Positions 1 through 8,207 of a DNA stretch of 39,077 nucleotides are shown here, one piece after another. The position numbers were made by a program, and so were the translations under genes. The first letter of the stretch is position 1; every line of letters starts with the position of its first letter. The notes beneath the pieces were generated by a model. The model was not told the origin of the DNA and ran no database searches. It was given only the letters and a program-made list of their open reading frames with translations. Source of the stretch: Poseidonocella sp. HB161398 (GTDB taxonomy: Bacteria > Pseudomonadota > Alphaproteobacteria > Rhodobacterales > Rhodobacteraceae); contig NZ_VATA01000060.1 of assembly GCF_005870025.1 (NCBI RefSeq), positions 1 to 39,077 on the forward strand. Reading direction: 5' to 3'.

Positions 1-1
1 G

Positions 2-121
2 AAATTCGACGGCGTGCTGTCGAACTGCGTCTTCGGCTGGGAAGACCGCGCCGAGGACAGCGCCCGCTTCATGCTCTCCGAGACCAAGCGCTATGTCGGC
101 AAGTACTGGGGGTCGAAATGA
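2..121 (+). CDS. C-terminal end of a TIM-barrel sugar isomerase/epimerase-like protein (partial)
   Basis: Only the last 39 codons are inside the window, ending in TGA, so the start and most of the protein lie upstream. The tail (core [16 protein letters not shown], then FMLSE and YVGKYW) resembles the C-terminus of AP-endonuclease-2-like sugar phosphate isomerases found in inositol gene clusters (IolE/IolH type). That match is from memory of the family. The stop codon overlaps the ATG of the next gene (ATGA), so the two are translationally coupled. Coding is well supported by the overlap and by strand agreement with five downstream genes; the family call is moderate because no catalytic residues are visible. 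Confidence 0.6.
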   Translation, partial: KFDGVLSNCVFGWEDRAEDSARFMLSETKRYVGKYWGSK

Positions 122-1140
122 ACCTGAAGGTCGGAGTCATCGGGACCGGCATGATCGGTCAGGACCATATCCGCCGCCTCACCCAGGTGCTGTCGGGCGT
201 GACGGTCGCGGGCGTCGCCGATATCGACGCGACCCGCGCCGCCTCGGCCGCGCCCGACGGGGCGGAGGTCTTCGCCACCCCGCAGGAGCTGATCCGCTCG
301 GAGCGCATCGACGCGGTGGTGATCTGCTCCTGGGGTCCCGCCCATGAGGAGCAGCTGCTCGACTGCATCGCCGCCGGCAAGCCGGTCTTCTGCGAGAAGC
401 CGCTGGTCACCACTGCCGATGCCGCGCGCCGCGTCATGGCGGCCGAAACCGCCTTCGGGCGCCGCCTCGTGCAGGTCGGCTTCATGCGCCGCTTCGATGC
501 CGACTACCGCCGGCTCAAGGCGGTGATCGACGGCGGCACGCTGGGGCTGCCGCTGATGTACAAGTCCGTCCACCGCAACGCCTCCGTGCCGCCGGGCCTC
601 TACACTTCGGAGATGCCGCTGAACGACACGCTGGTGCATGACGCGGACATCTCGCGCTGGCTCCTGTCCGACGAGATCGCCGCGGTCGAGGTGCGGCTGC
701 CGCGCCGGTCGCGCCAGGGCGGCGAGCTGCGCGACCCGCATATGGTGCTTTTGCACATGGCCTCGGGCGCGATCGTCGATGTCGAGATCTCGGTCAATAT
801 CGCCTATGGCTACGACATCCGCGGCGAGGTCTCCTGCGAGACCGGCATCGCGGCGCTGCCGAACCGTCCGGCGACCGTGATCACCGACGCGCACGGCATC
901 CGCCAGGCGATCCCCGAGGACTGGCGCGAGCGCTTCATCGAGGCCTACGACCAGGAGTTCCGCGAATGGATCGCGGCCGCCGGGCAGGGGACCGCGACCG
1001 GGCCCTCGACCTGGGACGGCTATGCCGCGACGCTGGTTGCCGATGCCGCGCTGCGCGCGGTGGACTCGGGCCTGCGCGAGGACATCGACATGGGCGACAA
1101 GCCCGCCCTCTACGACCAGCCGCTCAGCCAGGCGGCCTGA
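118..1140 (+). CDS. iolG: Gfo/Idh/MocA family dehydrogenase, inositol 2-dehydrogenase-like
   Basis: A 340-residue NAD(P)-dependent dehydrogenase, the usual IolG length. The N-terminal Rossmann fold carries GVIGTGMIG at residues 6-14. The family EKP motif is at 93-95, with K94 as the expected catalytic lysine. D170 and H174 sit four residues apart in NDTLVHDAD, matching the Asp/His pair of myo-inositol dehydrogenases. [10 protein letters not shown] (118-127) is also typical of IolG. Expected reaction: oxidation of myo-inositol or a related cyclitol to the ketone, in the cytoplasm. It overlaps the upstream gene by 4 nt and is followed 22 nt later by a second Gfo/Idh/MocA gene. The substrate could instead be another cyclitol or a glycoside oxidised at C3, since this family is promiscuous and sequence alone does not settle it. 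Confidence 0.8.
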   Translation: MNLKVGVIGTGMIGQDHIRRLTQVLSGVTVAGVADIDATRAASAAPDGAEVFATPQELIRSERIDAVVICSWGPAHEEQLLDCIAAGKPVFCEKPLVTTADAARRVMAAETAFGRRLVQVGFMRRFDADYRRLKAVIDGGTLGLPLMYKSVHRNASVPPGLYTSEMPLNDTLVHDADISRWLLSDEIAAVEVRLPRRSRQGGELRDPHMVLLHMASGAIVDVEISVNIAYGYDIRGEVSCETGIAALPNRPATVITDAHGIRQAIPEDWRERFIEAYDQEFREWIAAAGQGTATGPSTWDGYAATLVADAALRAVDSGLREDIDMGDKPALYDQPLSQAA

Positions 1141-1162
1141 CCTCTCCACAAGGATCAATCTG

Positions 1163-2335
1163 ATGATCAACGGCGAAATGACGATCGCCCGGCCGCTGCG
1201 CTGGGGCATGGTAGGCGGCGGCCGCACCGGACAGGTCGGCTACAAGCACCGCACCGGGGCGCTGCGCGACGGCACCTACCGCCTGGTGGCCGGCGCCTTC
1301 GACCTCGATGCCGCGCGCGGCCGCGAGTTCGGGATGAATCTCGGCGTGGCAGAGGACCGCTGCTACGCCACCTACCAGGAGCTGATCGCCGGCGAGGCCG
1401 GGCGCGAGGACAAGGTGGACGTGGTCTCGGTCGCCACGCCGAACTTCACCCATTTCGAGATCACCAGGGCGCTGCTCGAGGCCGGGATCCACGTGATCTG
1501 CGAGAAGCCGCTCTTCTTCACCGTCGCGGAATGCGAGGAAGTCGCGCAGCTGGCGGCCGAGAAGGGGCTGATCGTCGGCGTGACCTACGGCTTCACCGGC
1601 CATCCGCTGGTGCGCCAGATGGCGGCGATGGTGGCCAAGGGCATGCTGGGCGAGATCCGGCTCGTCGACATGCAGTACACCCACGGCTTCAACGCGGGCG
1701 ACGACACCAATGCCGGCGAGGCGGTGAAATGGCGGACGAACCCCGCCACCGCGGGCTCGACCTTCGTGCTGGGCGATATCGGCACCCATCTCTACTACCT
1801 CTCCGAGGTGGTGCTGCCCGAGCTGAAGATCGAGCAGCTCCTTTGCGACCGCAAGGCCTTCATCCCCTCCCGCGCGCCGCTCGAGGACCATGCCACCGTG
1901 CTCATGCACTACGACAACGGCGCCCGCGGGCGGCTCTGGGTCAGCTCGGTCAATGCCGGCAACATGGGCTCGCAGCGCTACCGCTTCACCGGCTCGAAGG
2001 CGTCGGTGGAATGGTCCGACAGCCATCCCGACCAGCTGGTCTACGAGGTCCAGGGCGAGCCGAACCGCATCCTGCATCACGGCATGCCCTATCTCGAGGA
2101 GGAGTCCCTCGCGGCCGACCGCATGGGCGCCCTGCATACCGAGGGTCTCGGCGACAGCTGGGCCAACATCTACCTGTGGATCGCCCAGGCCATCGACGCG
2201 AAGATGAAGGGCGACGAGGCCTTCCTGGAAACCCATCGCTATCCCGGCATCGAGGCCGGCACCGAGGGCGTGCGCTGGCTGGAGAACTGCGTGCGCTCGG
2301 CGGATGCCGGCTCGGCCTGGGTGGCCTACCAATAG
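1163..2335 (+). CDS. Gfo/Idh/MocA family oxidoreductase (second dehydrogenase of the operon)
   Basis: A 390-residue protein. The Rossmann nucleotide-binding loop is GMVGGGRTGQVG at residues 15-26, the EKP motif at 114-116 (K115), and the catalytic-type Asp/His pair in LGDIGTHLYYL (D205, H209). It is about 50 residues longer than its upstream neighbour and clearly a different subfamily, so the two are not a recent duplication. The start chosen is ATG 1163, preceded by AAGGA at 1150-1154; a longer open frame runs upstream but overlaps the previous gene without a ribosome site. Likely substrates are cyclitols or keto-sugars (scyllo-inositol dehydrogenase-like, or a glycoside 3-dehydrogenase such as the E. 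coli ycj proteins). The class is certain; the substrate is inference from context. Confidence 0.85.
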   Translation: MINGEMTIARPLRWGMVGGGRTGQVGYKHRTGALRDGTYRLVAGAFDLDAARGREFGMNLGVAEDRCYATYQELIAGEAGREDKVDVVSVATPNFTHFEITRALLEAGIHVICEKPLFFTVAECEEVAQLAAEKGLIVGVTYGFTGHPLVRQMAAMVAKGMLGEIRLVDMQYTHGFNAGDDTNAGEAVKWRTNPATAGSTFVLGDIGTHLYYLSEVVLPELKIEQLLCDRKAFIPSRAPLEDHATVLMHYDNGARGRLWVSSVNAGNMGSQRYRFTGSKASVEWSDSHPDQLVYEVQGEPNRILHHGMPYLEEESLAADRMGALHTEGLGDSWANIYLWIAQAIDAKMKGDEAFLETHRYPGIEAGTEGVRWLENCVRSADAGSAWVAYQ

Positions 2336-2420
2336 TCCCCCCTCCGGGACTTCCGGGCGCGCCGCCCGCCTCCTCTGCGGCGCGCCCGGCCTGATCAACC
2401 TTCTCAAGAGAGAACAGCCG

Positions 2421-3362
2421 ATGAAACTTTCCATCTGCACTGACGTGATGGGCGACCTCAGCTTCACCGACATGCTCGACAAATGCGTCGCGCTGGGGGT
2501 CGAGGGCATCGAGATGACCGGCGGCGGCTGGTCCAAGGGGCCGCATTTCCGCGCCGACGAACTGCTGGCCGACAAGGGCCTGCTGAAGCAGAAGCTGGCC
2601 GAGATCGAGGCCCGCGGCCTGAAGATCGCCGCGCTGAACTGCTCGGCCAATCCGCTCGATCCGGGCGCGATGGGCACCCGCCATCTCAAGGAGATGAAGG
2701 AGACGATCACGCTCGCGGGCGAGATCGGCGTCGAGACCATCGTCACCATGTCCGGCCTGCCCGAGGCGGCCCCCGGCGACACCGTGCCGAACTGGCTGGT
2801 CTACACCAAGTCCTGGCCCGACGAGATGCCCGAGCGCGACCGCTACCAGTGGGAGGACCGCGCCTTCCCGCTCTGGCACGACCTGGTGGAGTTCGGCCAG
2901 AAGGCCGGGATCAAGCGCTACGCGCTGGAGAACTTCTCCGCCATGCTGGTCTGGAACCCCGAGACGCTGTTCCGGCTGCGCAACGAGGTCGGCGACATGG
3001 TCGGCATGAATCTCGACCCCAGCCACCTGATGTGGATGGGGGCGGAGCCGATCGCCTCGGCCCGCGCGCTCGGCGCGGCGATCCATCACTGCCACGGCAA
3101 GGACACCCGGATCGAGCGCGGCCTCTGCGACGTCAACGGCCTGCTGGAGCTGAAGGACGTCACCGACGTCGCCAACCGCGCCTGGAACTACGTCGCCGTC
3201 GGCGCGGGCCGCGACCTGCAATGGTGGAAGGAGTTCTTCTCCGTCGTGCGCATGTGCGGCTACAACGGCTGGGTCAGCCTCGAAATGGAGGATTTCACCA
3301 TGTCGACCGAGGCCGGCATCCAGTCCTCCATCGACGCGCTGCAGGCTACGATCAGCCGCTGA
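2421..3362 (+). CDS. Sugar phosphate isomerase/epimerase (xylose-isomerase-like TIM barrel)
   Basis: A 313-residue AP_endonuc_2/xylose-isomerase-like TIM barrel. Candidate metal ligands occur in the expected order: E170 (YALENFS), D199 (NLDPSH), H225 (HHCHGKD) and E288 (VSLEMED). Proteins of this class paired with Gfo/Idh/MocA dehydrogenases isomerise, epimerise or eliminate the keto-sugar that the dehydrogenase makes. The 85-nt gap before it contains CAAGAGAGAA as ribosome site. It is flanked by a dehydrogenase gene and an ABM-domain gene, all on the same strand. Possible roles are epimerisation of a keto-inositol or a 3-ketoglycoside step like YcjR; the sequence does not decide. Confidence 0.8.
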   Translation: MKLSICTDVMGDLSFTDMLDKCVALGVEGIEMTGGGWSKGPHFRADELLADKGLLKQKLAEIEARGLKIAALNCSANPLDPGAMGTRHLKEMKETITLAGEIGVETIVTMSGLPEAAPGDTVPNWLVYTKSWPDEMPERDRYQWEDRAFPLWHDLVEFGQKAGIKRYALENFSAMLVWNPETLFRLRNEVGDMVGMNLDPSHLMWMGAEPIASARALGAAIHHCHGKDTRIERGLCDVNGLLELKDVTDVANRAWNYVAVGAGRDLQWWKEFFSVVRMCGYNGWVSLEMEDFTMSTEAGIQSSIDALQATISR

Positions 3363-3418
3363 GCGCCGTCCCCCGCCCGGCTCGACCGGGCGGCTCCCCC
3401 GCTTCCCCGGAGACCGCC

Positions 3419-3703
3419 ATGTACCGTTTCGTCATCTCGATCGAGCTGGAGCCCGGCACCCGCGACAAGGTGCTCTCGAAGGCCCCTGCCGCCCAGGCCG
3501 CCACCCGCGCCGAGCCGGGCTGCATCGCCTATGACTTCTTCACCTGCACCGACGATCCCGACCGGATCGTCTTCGTCGAGGCCTGGGCCGACGAGGCCGC
3601 CCATGCCGCCCATATGGAAGAGCAGCACACCAGGGACTGGATCGCCTGGCACGAGCCCTTCAACCGCAGCCTCACCTTCATGAAGGTCGTCGCCGATGAC
3701 TGA
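3419..3703 (+). CDS. ABM-domain protein (putative quinol monooxygenase)
   Basis: A 94-residue single antibiotic-biosynthesis-monooxygenase (ABM) ferredoxin-like domain. Typical features are the early strand YRFVISIELEPG, AEPGCIAYDFF near residues 35-45, and the central VFVEAWADEAAHAAHM segment. Family members include YgiN quinol monooxygenase and LsrG, which isomerises a phosphorylated keto-sugar-like compound, so an isomerase or oxygenase role on a cyclic ketone in this operon is plausible. ATG 3419 is preceded by GGAG at 3409-3412. Its 3' end overlaps the next gene by 8 nt, so it belongs to the operon. The family is clear; the function here is not known. Confidence 0.8.
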   Translation: MYRFVISIELEPGTRDKVLSKAPAAQAATRAEPGCIAYDFFTCTDDPDRIVFVEAWADEAAHAAHMEEQHTRDWIAWHEPFNRSLTFMKVVADD

Positions 3704-4532
3704 CGCCGTCTCCCCGTCCTCCGCGCCGCGGTTGAAGCGCGCGCTGAACCAGAAGACCGCCCGCCATCTGCCCTATGAAGGCTTTCTCGACCTCGCCGCC
3801 GGGCTCGGCTGCGTCGGCGTGGAGGCGCGCAACGATCTCGGCCGTCCGGTCTTCGACGGGATCGATCCGGCCGAGGCCGGCGCGATGGCGCGCGACCGCG
3901 GGCTGCGCCTGCTCGGCCTCTCCGAGGTCTATGCATTCAACGCCTGGACGCCCGGGCGTGCCGATGCCGTGGCCGAGCTGATCGCCACCGCCCATGCCGC
4001 GGGCGCCGAGACCGTCAGCCTGATCCCCGCGGTGATGGACGAGTTCCCCGCCGCGGAGCGCCAGGAGCGGCTGATCGGCGCGATGCGCCAGGTCGCGCCG
4101 ATGCTCGACGGCACAGAGGTCGTCGCGCTGATCGAGCCGATCGGCTTCGCCCGATCCTCGCTGAAGGACAAGGCCGAGCTCGCCGCCGCGATCGCCGAGC
4201 TGGGCGATCCGCGCTTCGCCATGGTCCACGACACGTTCCAGCATGTCATCGCCGGGCAGGAGCAGCTCTATCCCGCGCTGACCGGGATGGTGCATATCTC
4301 CGGCATATCCGACCCGGCCGCGCCGCTCGACGAGGGCGACGACGCCCGCCGCATCCTGGTCGAGCCGCGCGACCGCTGCGGCAATGCCGGGCAGATCCGC
4401 GGCTTCCTCGCGGCCGGCTACGAGGGCGCCTTCTCCTTCGAATGCACCGAGCCGGGCGTGCAGGAAAGCGCCACGCTGGCCGCCGACCTGCGCGCCTCCT
4501 TCGAGCTGATCGAGGCGCGGCTGGGCCTGTGA
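3696..4532 (+). CDS. iolI: IolI-like 2-keto-myo-inositol isomerase / TIM-barrel epimerase
   Basis: A 278-residue TIM-barrel protein, the IolI size. The metal-ligand order E147 (ALIEPIG), D179 (VHDTF), H200 (MVHIS) and E249 (SFECTE) corresponds to the Zn ligands of B. subtilis IolI (Glu, Asp, His, Glu with nearly the same spacing). The N-terminal half has LGCVGVEARNDLG, as in alphaproteobacterial 2-keto-myo-inositol isomerases. The expected reaction is interconversion of 2-keto-myo-inositol and 1-keto-D-chiro-inositol. It starts at an ATG overlapping the previous stop by 8 nt and is the last gene of the operon. A hydroxypyruvate-isomerase-like activity is the main alternative. Confidence 0.72.
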   Translation: MTDAVSPSSAPRLKRALNQKTARHLPYEGFLDLAAGLGCVGVEARNDLGRPVFDGIDPAEAGAMARDRGLRLLGLSEVYAFNAWTPGRADAVAELIATAHAAGAETVSLIPAVMDEFPAAERQERLIGAMRQVAPMLDGTEVVALIEPIGFARSSLKDKAELAAAIAELGDPRFAMVHDTFQHVIAGQEQLYPALTGMVHISGISDPAAPLDEGDDARRILVEPRDRCGNAGQIRGFLAAGYEGAFSFECTEPGVQESATLAADLRASFELIEARLGL

Positions 4533-4551
4533 CGCGGAAGGGGGCGGCTGC

Positions 4552-4578
4552 GATTATCCACGGATCCTGTGGATGATC
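4552..4578. promoter_or_regulatory. Inverted DnaA-box-like pair upstream of rarA
   Basis: GATTATCCAC (4552-4561) and GTGGATGATC (4569-4578) form a 9-of-10 inverted repeat around a 7-nt centre. Read as DnaA boxes, TTATCCACG (4554-4562) and TCATCCACA (reverse strand, 4568-4576) each match the TTATCCACA consensus at 8 of 9 positions. A reverse-strand TTATCCC follows in GGGATAA. It could bind DnaA or another regulator, or be chance; only the repeat itself is observed. Confidence 0.35.
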
Positions 4579-4623
4579 CCGGGGATAAGCTGGGGCAAAG
4601 CCGTCCGGCCTCCAAGCCGCCAA

Positions 4624-4670
4624 GGCCCCCGCGGGAACTGCCCGGAAAACGGGCACTGCCCGCGGGGGCC
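4624..4670. terminator. Nested perfect hairpin between the sugar operon and rarA
   Basis: A perfect 12-bp outer stem (GGCCCCCGCGGG at 4624-4635 with CCCGCGGGGGCC at 4659-4670) encloses a 6-bp inner stem (TGCCCG 4639-4644, CGGGCA 4650-4655) closed by the loop GAAAA. It could end the upstream sugar operon or act as a leader structure for rarA. There is no T tract on either side, so a classic intrinsic terminator is not proven. Confidence 0.45.
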
Positions 4671-4767
4671 GCGCGGGCGGCCGATACGGGCGGGCTTCGC
4701 TTTCCCGCGCGGAGGGCCTAGGAAGGGGCCGGGCCGGAGATCCCCTCCGGCGCGAGCAGGAGGCACC

Positions 4768-6075
4768 ATGAGCGATCTCTTCGACGCGGCCCCGGCCCCG
4801 GGCCACACTCCGCTGGCCGCGCTCCTGCGGCCGGGCAATCTCGACGAGGTGATCGGCCAGTCGGCCATTGTCGCGCCGGGCTCGATCCTGCGCCGCCGGA
4901 TCGCCGCGGGCGCGCTCGGCAGCGTGATCCTCTACGGCCCCCCGGGCGTCGGCAAGACCTCGATCGCGCGCGCCGTGGGCGACATGATGGGCAAGGAGTT
5001 CCGCCCGCTCCACGCCACCCGCGCCGGGGTGTCGGAGCTCAGGAAGCTCGCCGACGAGGCGCGCATCCGGCCGCTGCTGATCTTCGTCGACGAGATCCAC
5101 CGCTTCTCCGCCACCCAGGCCGACGACCTGCTGTCGATCTGCGAGAACGGCACCGCGGACGTGATCGGCGCGACCACCGGCAATCCCTATCACGTGCTGC
5201 CCCCGGCGCTGGTCTCCCGCTCGGTCATCCTCCGGCTGGAGCCGATGTCGATCGCCGAGATGGAGGAGGTCGTCCGCCGCGGCCTGGCGCATCTGGCCGC
5301 CGCGGGGATCGACGTGGCGATGACGCCCGAACAGGTGCGGCTGGTCGCGGGCCGCTCGGGCGGCGATGCGCGCCGCGCGCTGACCACGCTGGAGAGCCTC
5401 GCGGTCGGCCATCCGGGCGGCGCGATCGAGATCACCGAGGCGATGCTGGAAGAGGCCTATGCCGCCGCGCCGGTCAATCACGACCGTTCGGGCGACCAGC
5501 ATTACGACCTGGTCTCGGCCTTCGTGAAATCGATGCGCGGCTCGGATCCGGACGCGACGCTCTACTGGCTGGCGCGGCTGGTGCATGCCGGCGAGGATCC
5601 GCGCTACATCGCCCGGCGGATCATGATCCATGCCTCCGAGGATGTCGGGCTGGCCGACAACACCGCGCTGCAGACCGCGGTCGCGGCCGCCACGGCGGTG
5701 GAGAAGATCGGCTATCCCGAGGCGCAGATCGTGCTCGCCCATGCCGCGCTCCATGTCGCGCGCGCGCCGAAATCGGGATCGGCCTGCCGGGGCATCGGGC
5801 TGGCGCTGCAGGCGGTGGCCTCCGAGCCGCCTGTGGTGGTGCCGAAGCACCTGCGCGACGCGCATTACAAGGGGGCGGAGGCGCTCGGCCATGTCGGCTA
5901 CCGCTTCCCGCATGACGATCCGCGCGGCTGGACCGAGCAGGACTACGTGCCGGGGCTGCAGCCCGGGCGCTTCTACCAGAGCGACGCGCGCCAGGCGGGC
6001 ACCTTCGAGAAGCGCGCCGATGCCTACTGGGAGGAGACCTCCGGCCGTCCGGTCCCGCGGCGCTTCGGCGGCTGA
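4768..6075 (+). CDS. rarA: RarA/MgsA-like replication-associated AAA ATPase
   Basis: A 435-residue AAA+ ATPase of the RarA/WRNIP1 group, which acts at stalled or broken replication forks with SSB and RecA. Walker A is GPPGVGKT at 57-64 and Walker B LIFVDE at 104-109, followed by IHRF. The sensor region reads GATTGNPYHVLPPALVSRS, and the C-terminal half (DRSGDQHYDLVSAFVKSMRGSD, then LARLVHAGEDPRYIARR) is the MgsA C-terminal oligomerisation domain. The start is ATG 4768 after AGGAGG at 4759-4764; the open frame continues upstream into the intergenic hairpin but has no ribosome site there. Compared with canonical RarA (ATTENPSF, GPPGTGKTT) the sensor and Walker A loops deviate, so it may be a second RarA-type paralogue. 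It stands alone, with no partner gene nearby. Confidence 0.85.
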   Translation: MSDLFDAAPAPGHTPLAALLRPGNLDEVIGQSAIVAPGSILRRRIAAGALGSVILYGPPGVGKTSIARAVGDMMGKEFRPLHATRAGVSELRKLADEARIRPLLIFVDEIHRFSATQADDLLSICENGTADVIGATTGNPYHVLPPALVSRSVILRLEPMSIAEMEEVVRRGLAHLAAAGIDVAMTPEQVRLVAGRSGGDARRALTTLESLAVGHPGGAIEITEAMLEEAYAAAPVNHDRSGDQHYDLVSAFVKSMRGSDPDATLYWLARLVHAGEDPRYIARRIMIHASEDVGLADNTALQTAVAAATAVEKIGYPEAQIVLAHAALHVARAPKSGSACRGIGLALQAVASEPPVVVPKHLRDAHYKGAEALGHVGYRFPHDDPRGWTEQDYVPGLQPGRFYQSDARQAGTFEKRADAYWEETSGRPVPRRFGG

Positions 6076-6113
6076 GGGGCGGGGCGGCGAAGCGCCGCAA
6101 TCGAACCCGCCCC
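6076..6113 (+). terminator. Nested GC hairpin directly after rarA stop
   Basis: The sequence right after the TGA folds into GGGGCGGG (6076-6083) paired with CCCGCCCC (6106-6113), with an inner stem GCGGCG/CGCCGC around AAG (6084-6098). The position fits a transcript end. No U-rich run follows, so termination is inferred from position and stem strength only. Confidence 0.45.
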
Positions 6114-6281
6114 CCGGTGCCGCCGTGGACGGAACGCCTCATTGCCGCTCCGGACCCGCGGGTCTAGGGGAGGTCACCGATTTCGCAGGGCGCCTGCGGC
6201 CCGCGCGCCGCGGCCCGGACCGGCCGGATGCGCGGCCTGCCCCGAGGGATGCCCGGAGCCCGACAACAGCGGAGGAAGAAC

Positions 6282-6791
6282 ATGGGCCTGACATGTGCGG
6301 ACGTGATGGTGCCGCCCGAGAACCAGAAGACGATACATCCCGATGCAAGCGTGGCGACGGCCTTCAACATGATCAAGGCCAGCCGCGCCCGCTTCCTTCC
6401 GGTGGTCGATGACGAGGGCAGGTATCTGGGCGTCTTCAGCGCGCCGACGCTGCTCAAGCTGATCCTGCCCAAGGCCTCGACCATCGACATGGGCGGCGCC
6501 TTCGGCTCCAGCGGTAAGCTCGACAACCTGCGCTTCTTCAGCCTCTCCAAGGAGGATTTCATCGCCCAGCTGGCGCGGCTGAAGGACGAGAAGGTGTCGG
6601 ATAACATGTCGCGCCCCGAGAACATTCCCGTCGCCGCGCCGGACACGCCGGTGATGGAGGGGATCCACCTGATCTACAAGTACAAGCGCCATGTCATGCT
6701 GGTCGAGCCCGGCACCGGCCGCTTCGTCGGCACGGTCAGCGCCAACTCGCTGCTGGACCAGGTTCTGGGTTCGGCGGAAATTCCGGAGTAA
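6282..6791 (+). CDS. CBS-domain protein partnered with the downstream transporter
   Basis: A 169-residue protein made of a CBS pair. The first CBS motif begins at TCADVMVPPENQ with VVDDEGRYLGVFSA around residues 42-55. The second runs from about residue 100 (VSDNMSRPENIPVAAPDTPV) to FVGTVSANSLLDQVL near the C-terminus. CBS pairs bind adenosine nucleotides or related ligands and often gate transporters. ATG 6282 lies 6 nt after GGAGGAAGA. Its stop is 6 nt before the GTG of the transporter gene, and the SD of that gene (GGAG 6785-6788) lies in its own last codons, so expression is coupled. Regulation of the transporter by energy state is an inference from this arrangement. Confidence 0.8.
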   Translation: MGLTCADVMVPPENQKTIHPDASVATAFNMIKASRARFLPVVDDEGRYLGVFSAPTLLKLILPKASTIDMGGAFGSSGKLDNLRFFSLSKEDFIAQLARLKDEKVSDNMSRPENIPVAAPDTPVMEGIHLIYKYKRHVMLVEPGTGRFVGTVSANSLLDQVLGSAEIPE

Positions 6792-6797
6792 ATTCAA

Positions 6798-8156
6798 GTG
6801 CACGGACAAGCTTCCCACGGAGGACCCGGGTTCTCCGTTCCAGACCTTCTTGGCATCGACCCGCTGTGGTTCGCCACCGGCATCCTCGTGCTGGTCTATG
6901 CCATCCTCATTTCCGAGAAGATGAACCGCGCCATCCTGGCGATGCTGGGCGCCGCGCTGATGGTGATCCTCGGCATCATCAACCAGGAGCAGGCGCTGGC
7001 CGGGGTCGACGCCAATACGCTGGCGCTGCTGATCGGCATGATGGTGATCGTGGCGATCACCTCGAAATCCGGCCTCTTCCAGTATGTCGCGATCAAGGCG
7101 GCCAAGACGGTGAAGGCCAATCCGACCGGCATCCTGATCATGCTGACGCTGATCACCGCGGTCTTCTCGGCGCTTCTGGACAATGTCACCACGGTCCTGC
7201 TGATCGCGCCGATCACGCTGCTCATCACCGACGCGCTGGAGACCAAGGTCTTCCCGTTCTTCATGGCCGAGATCCTGGCCTCCAACGTGGGCGGCACCGC
7301 GACGCTGATCGGCGACCCGCCGAACATCCTGATCGGCTCGGCCGCGGGGCTCAGCTTCAACGATTTCGCCGTCAACCTGGCGCCGATCTCCTTCGTCTGC
7401 CTGATCGTGCTGACGGGGATCATCTACCTGGCGAACCGCAAGGCCCTGGCGCAGATCCCGGCCTCGGCCAGCGCGCGGATCATGCAGTTCGACGAGAAGG
7501 GCGCGATCACCGATGCGCGGCTGATGGTCAAGTCGCTCTTCGTGCTGGCGCTGGTGATCCTGGGCTTCACCGCCGGGCACAGCATGGGCATCCAGCCGGG
7601 CACTTCGGCGCTTTCGGGCGCGGCGCTGCTGATGCTGCTGGCCTATGGCGGGCAGCATGCCGAGAAGCAGACCGAGTCGGTCCACCACATCTTCGGCGAG
7701 GTCGAATGGGTCACCATCCTGTTCTTCGCCGGGCTCTTCGTCATCGTCGCGGCGGTGGAGCATGTCGGGCTCCTGGCGATGTTCGCGCAATTCGTGATCG
7801 ACATCACCGACGGCAACCTGATGTGGACCGCCTTCCTGGTCTTCTGGGCCTCGGGCATCCTCTCGGCGATCCTCGACAACATCCCCTTCGTGGCGACCAT
7901 GATCCCGATGATCGAGGCCACCGCCGACACGTTCGGGCCGGACAAGATCGAGCCGCTCTGGTGGTCGCTGGCGCTCGGGGCCTGCCTTGGCGGCAACGGC
8001 ACGCTGCTGGGCGCCTCGGCCAACCTGACCGTCGCGGCCTTCGCCGAGAAGGCCAAGCAGCCGATCAGCTTCCTGGCCTTCTTCAAATTCGCCTTCCCGA
8101 TCATGCTGCTGACGCTGGTCCTGGCGAATATCTACATCTGGCTGCGCTACTTCTGA
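6798..8156 (+). CDS. ArsB/NhaD-type (IT superfamily) membrane transporter
   Basis: A 452-residue integral membrane protein with about 11-12 hydrophobic segments in two repeats. The family hallmarks are the paired re-entrant motifs: LLDNVTTVLLIAPIT followed by ASNVGGTATLIGDPPNI in the first half, and ILDNIPFVATMIPMI followed by LGACLGGNGTLLGASANL in the second. These place it in the NhaD/ArsB/P-protein branch of the ion-transporter superfamily (Na+/H+ antiport or anion export). GTG 6798 is taken as start because GGAG lies 9 nt upstream and the frame is closed shortly before. It forms an operon with the CBS-domain gene. The transported ion cannot be read from sequence, and no ars genes are nearby, so arsenite is unlikely. 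Confidence 0.85.
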   Translation: MHGQASHGGPGFSVPDLLGIDPLWFATGILVLVYAILISEKMNRAILAMLGAALMVILGIINQEQALAGVDANTLALLIGMMVIVAITSKSGLFQYVAIKAAKTVKANPTGILIMLTLITAVFSALLDNVTTVLLIAPITLLITDALETKVFPFFMAEILASNVGGTATLIGDPPNILIGSAAGLSFNDFAVNLAPISFVCLIVLTGIIYLANRKALAQIPASASARIMQFDEKGAITDARLMVKSLFVLALVILGFTAGHSMGIQPGTSALSGAALLMLLAYGGQHAEKQTESVHHIFGEVEWVTILFFAGLFVIVAAVEHVGLLAMFAQFVIDITDGNLMWTAFLVFWASGILSAILDNIPFVATMIPMIEATADTFGPDKIEPLWWSLALGACLGGNGTLLGASANLTVAAFAEKAKQPISFLAFFKFAFPIMLLTLVLANIYIWLRYF

Positions 8157-8207
8157 GCCGCCTCCCGCCCGTGCCGCGCATCGCGGCGCGGGCGCTGCCG
8201 CCGCCCC

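Noticed and set aside
6798-8156. Arsenite efflux (ArsB) as specific function of the transporter
   Set aside because: The fold fits the broader superfamily, but there is no arsR, arsC or arsH gene nearby; the CBS partner suggests another ion.
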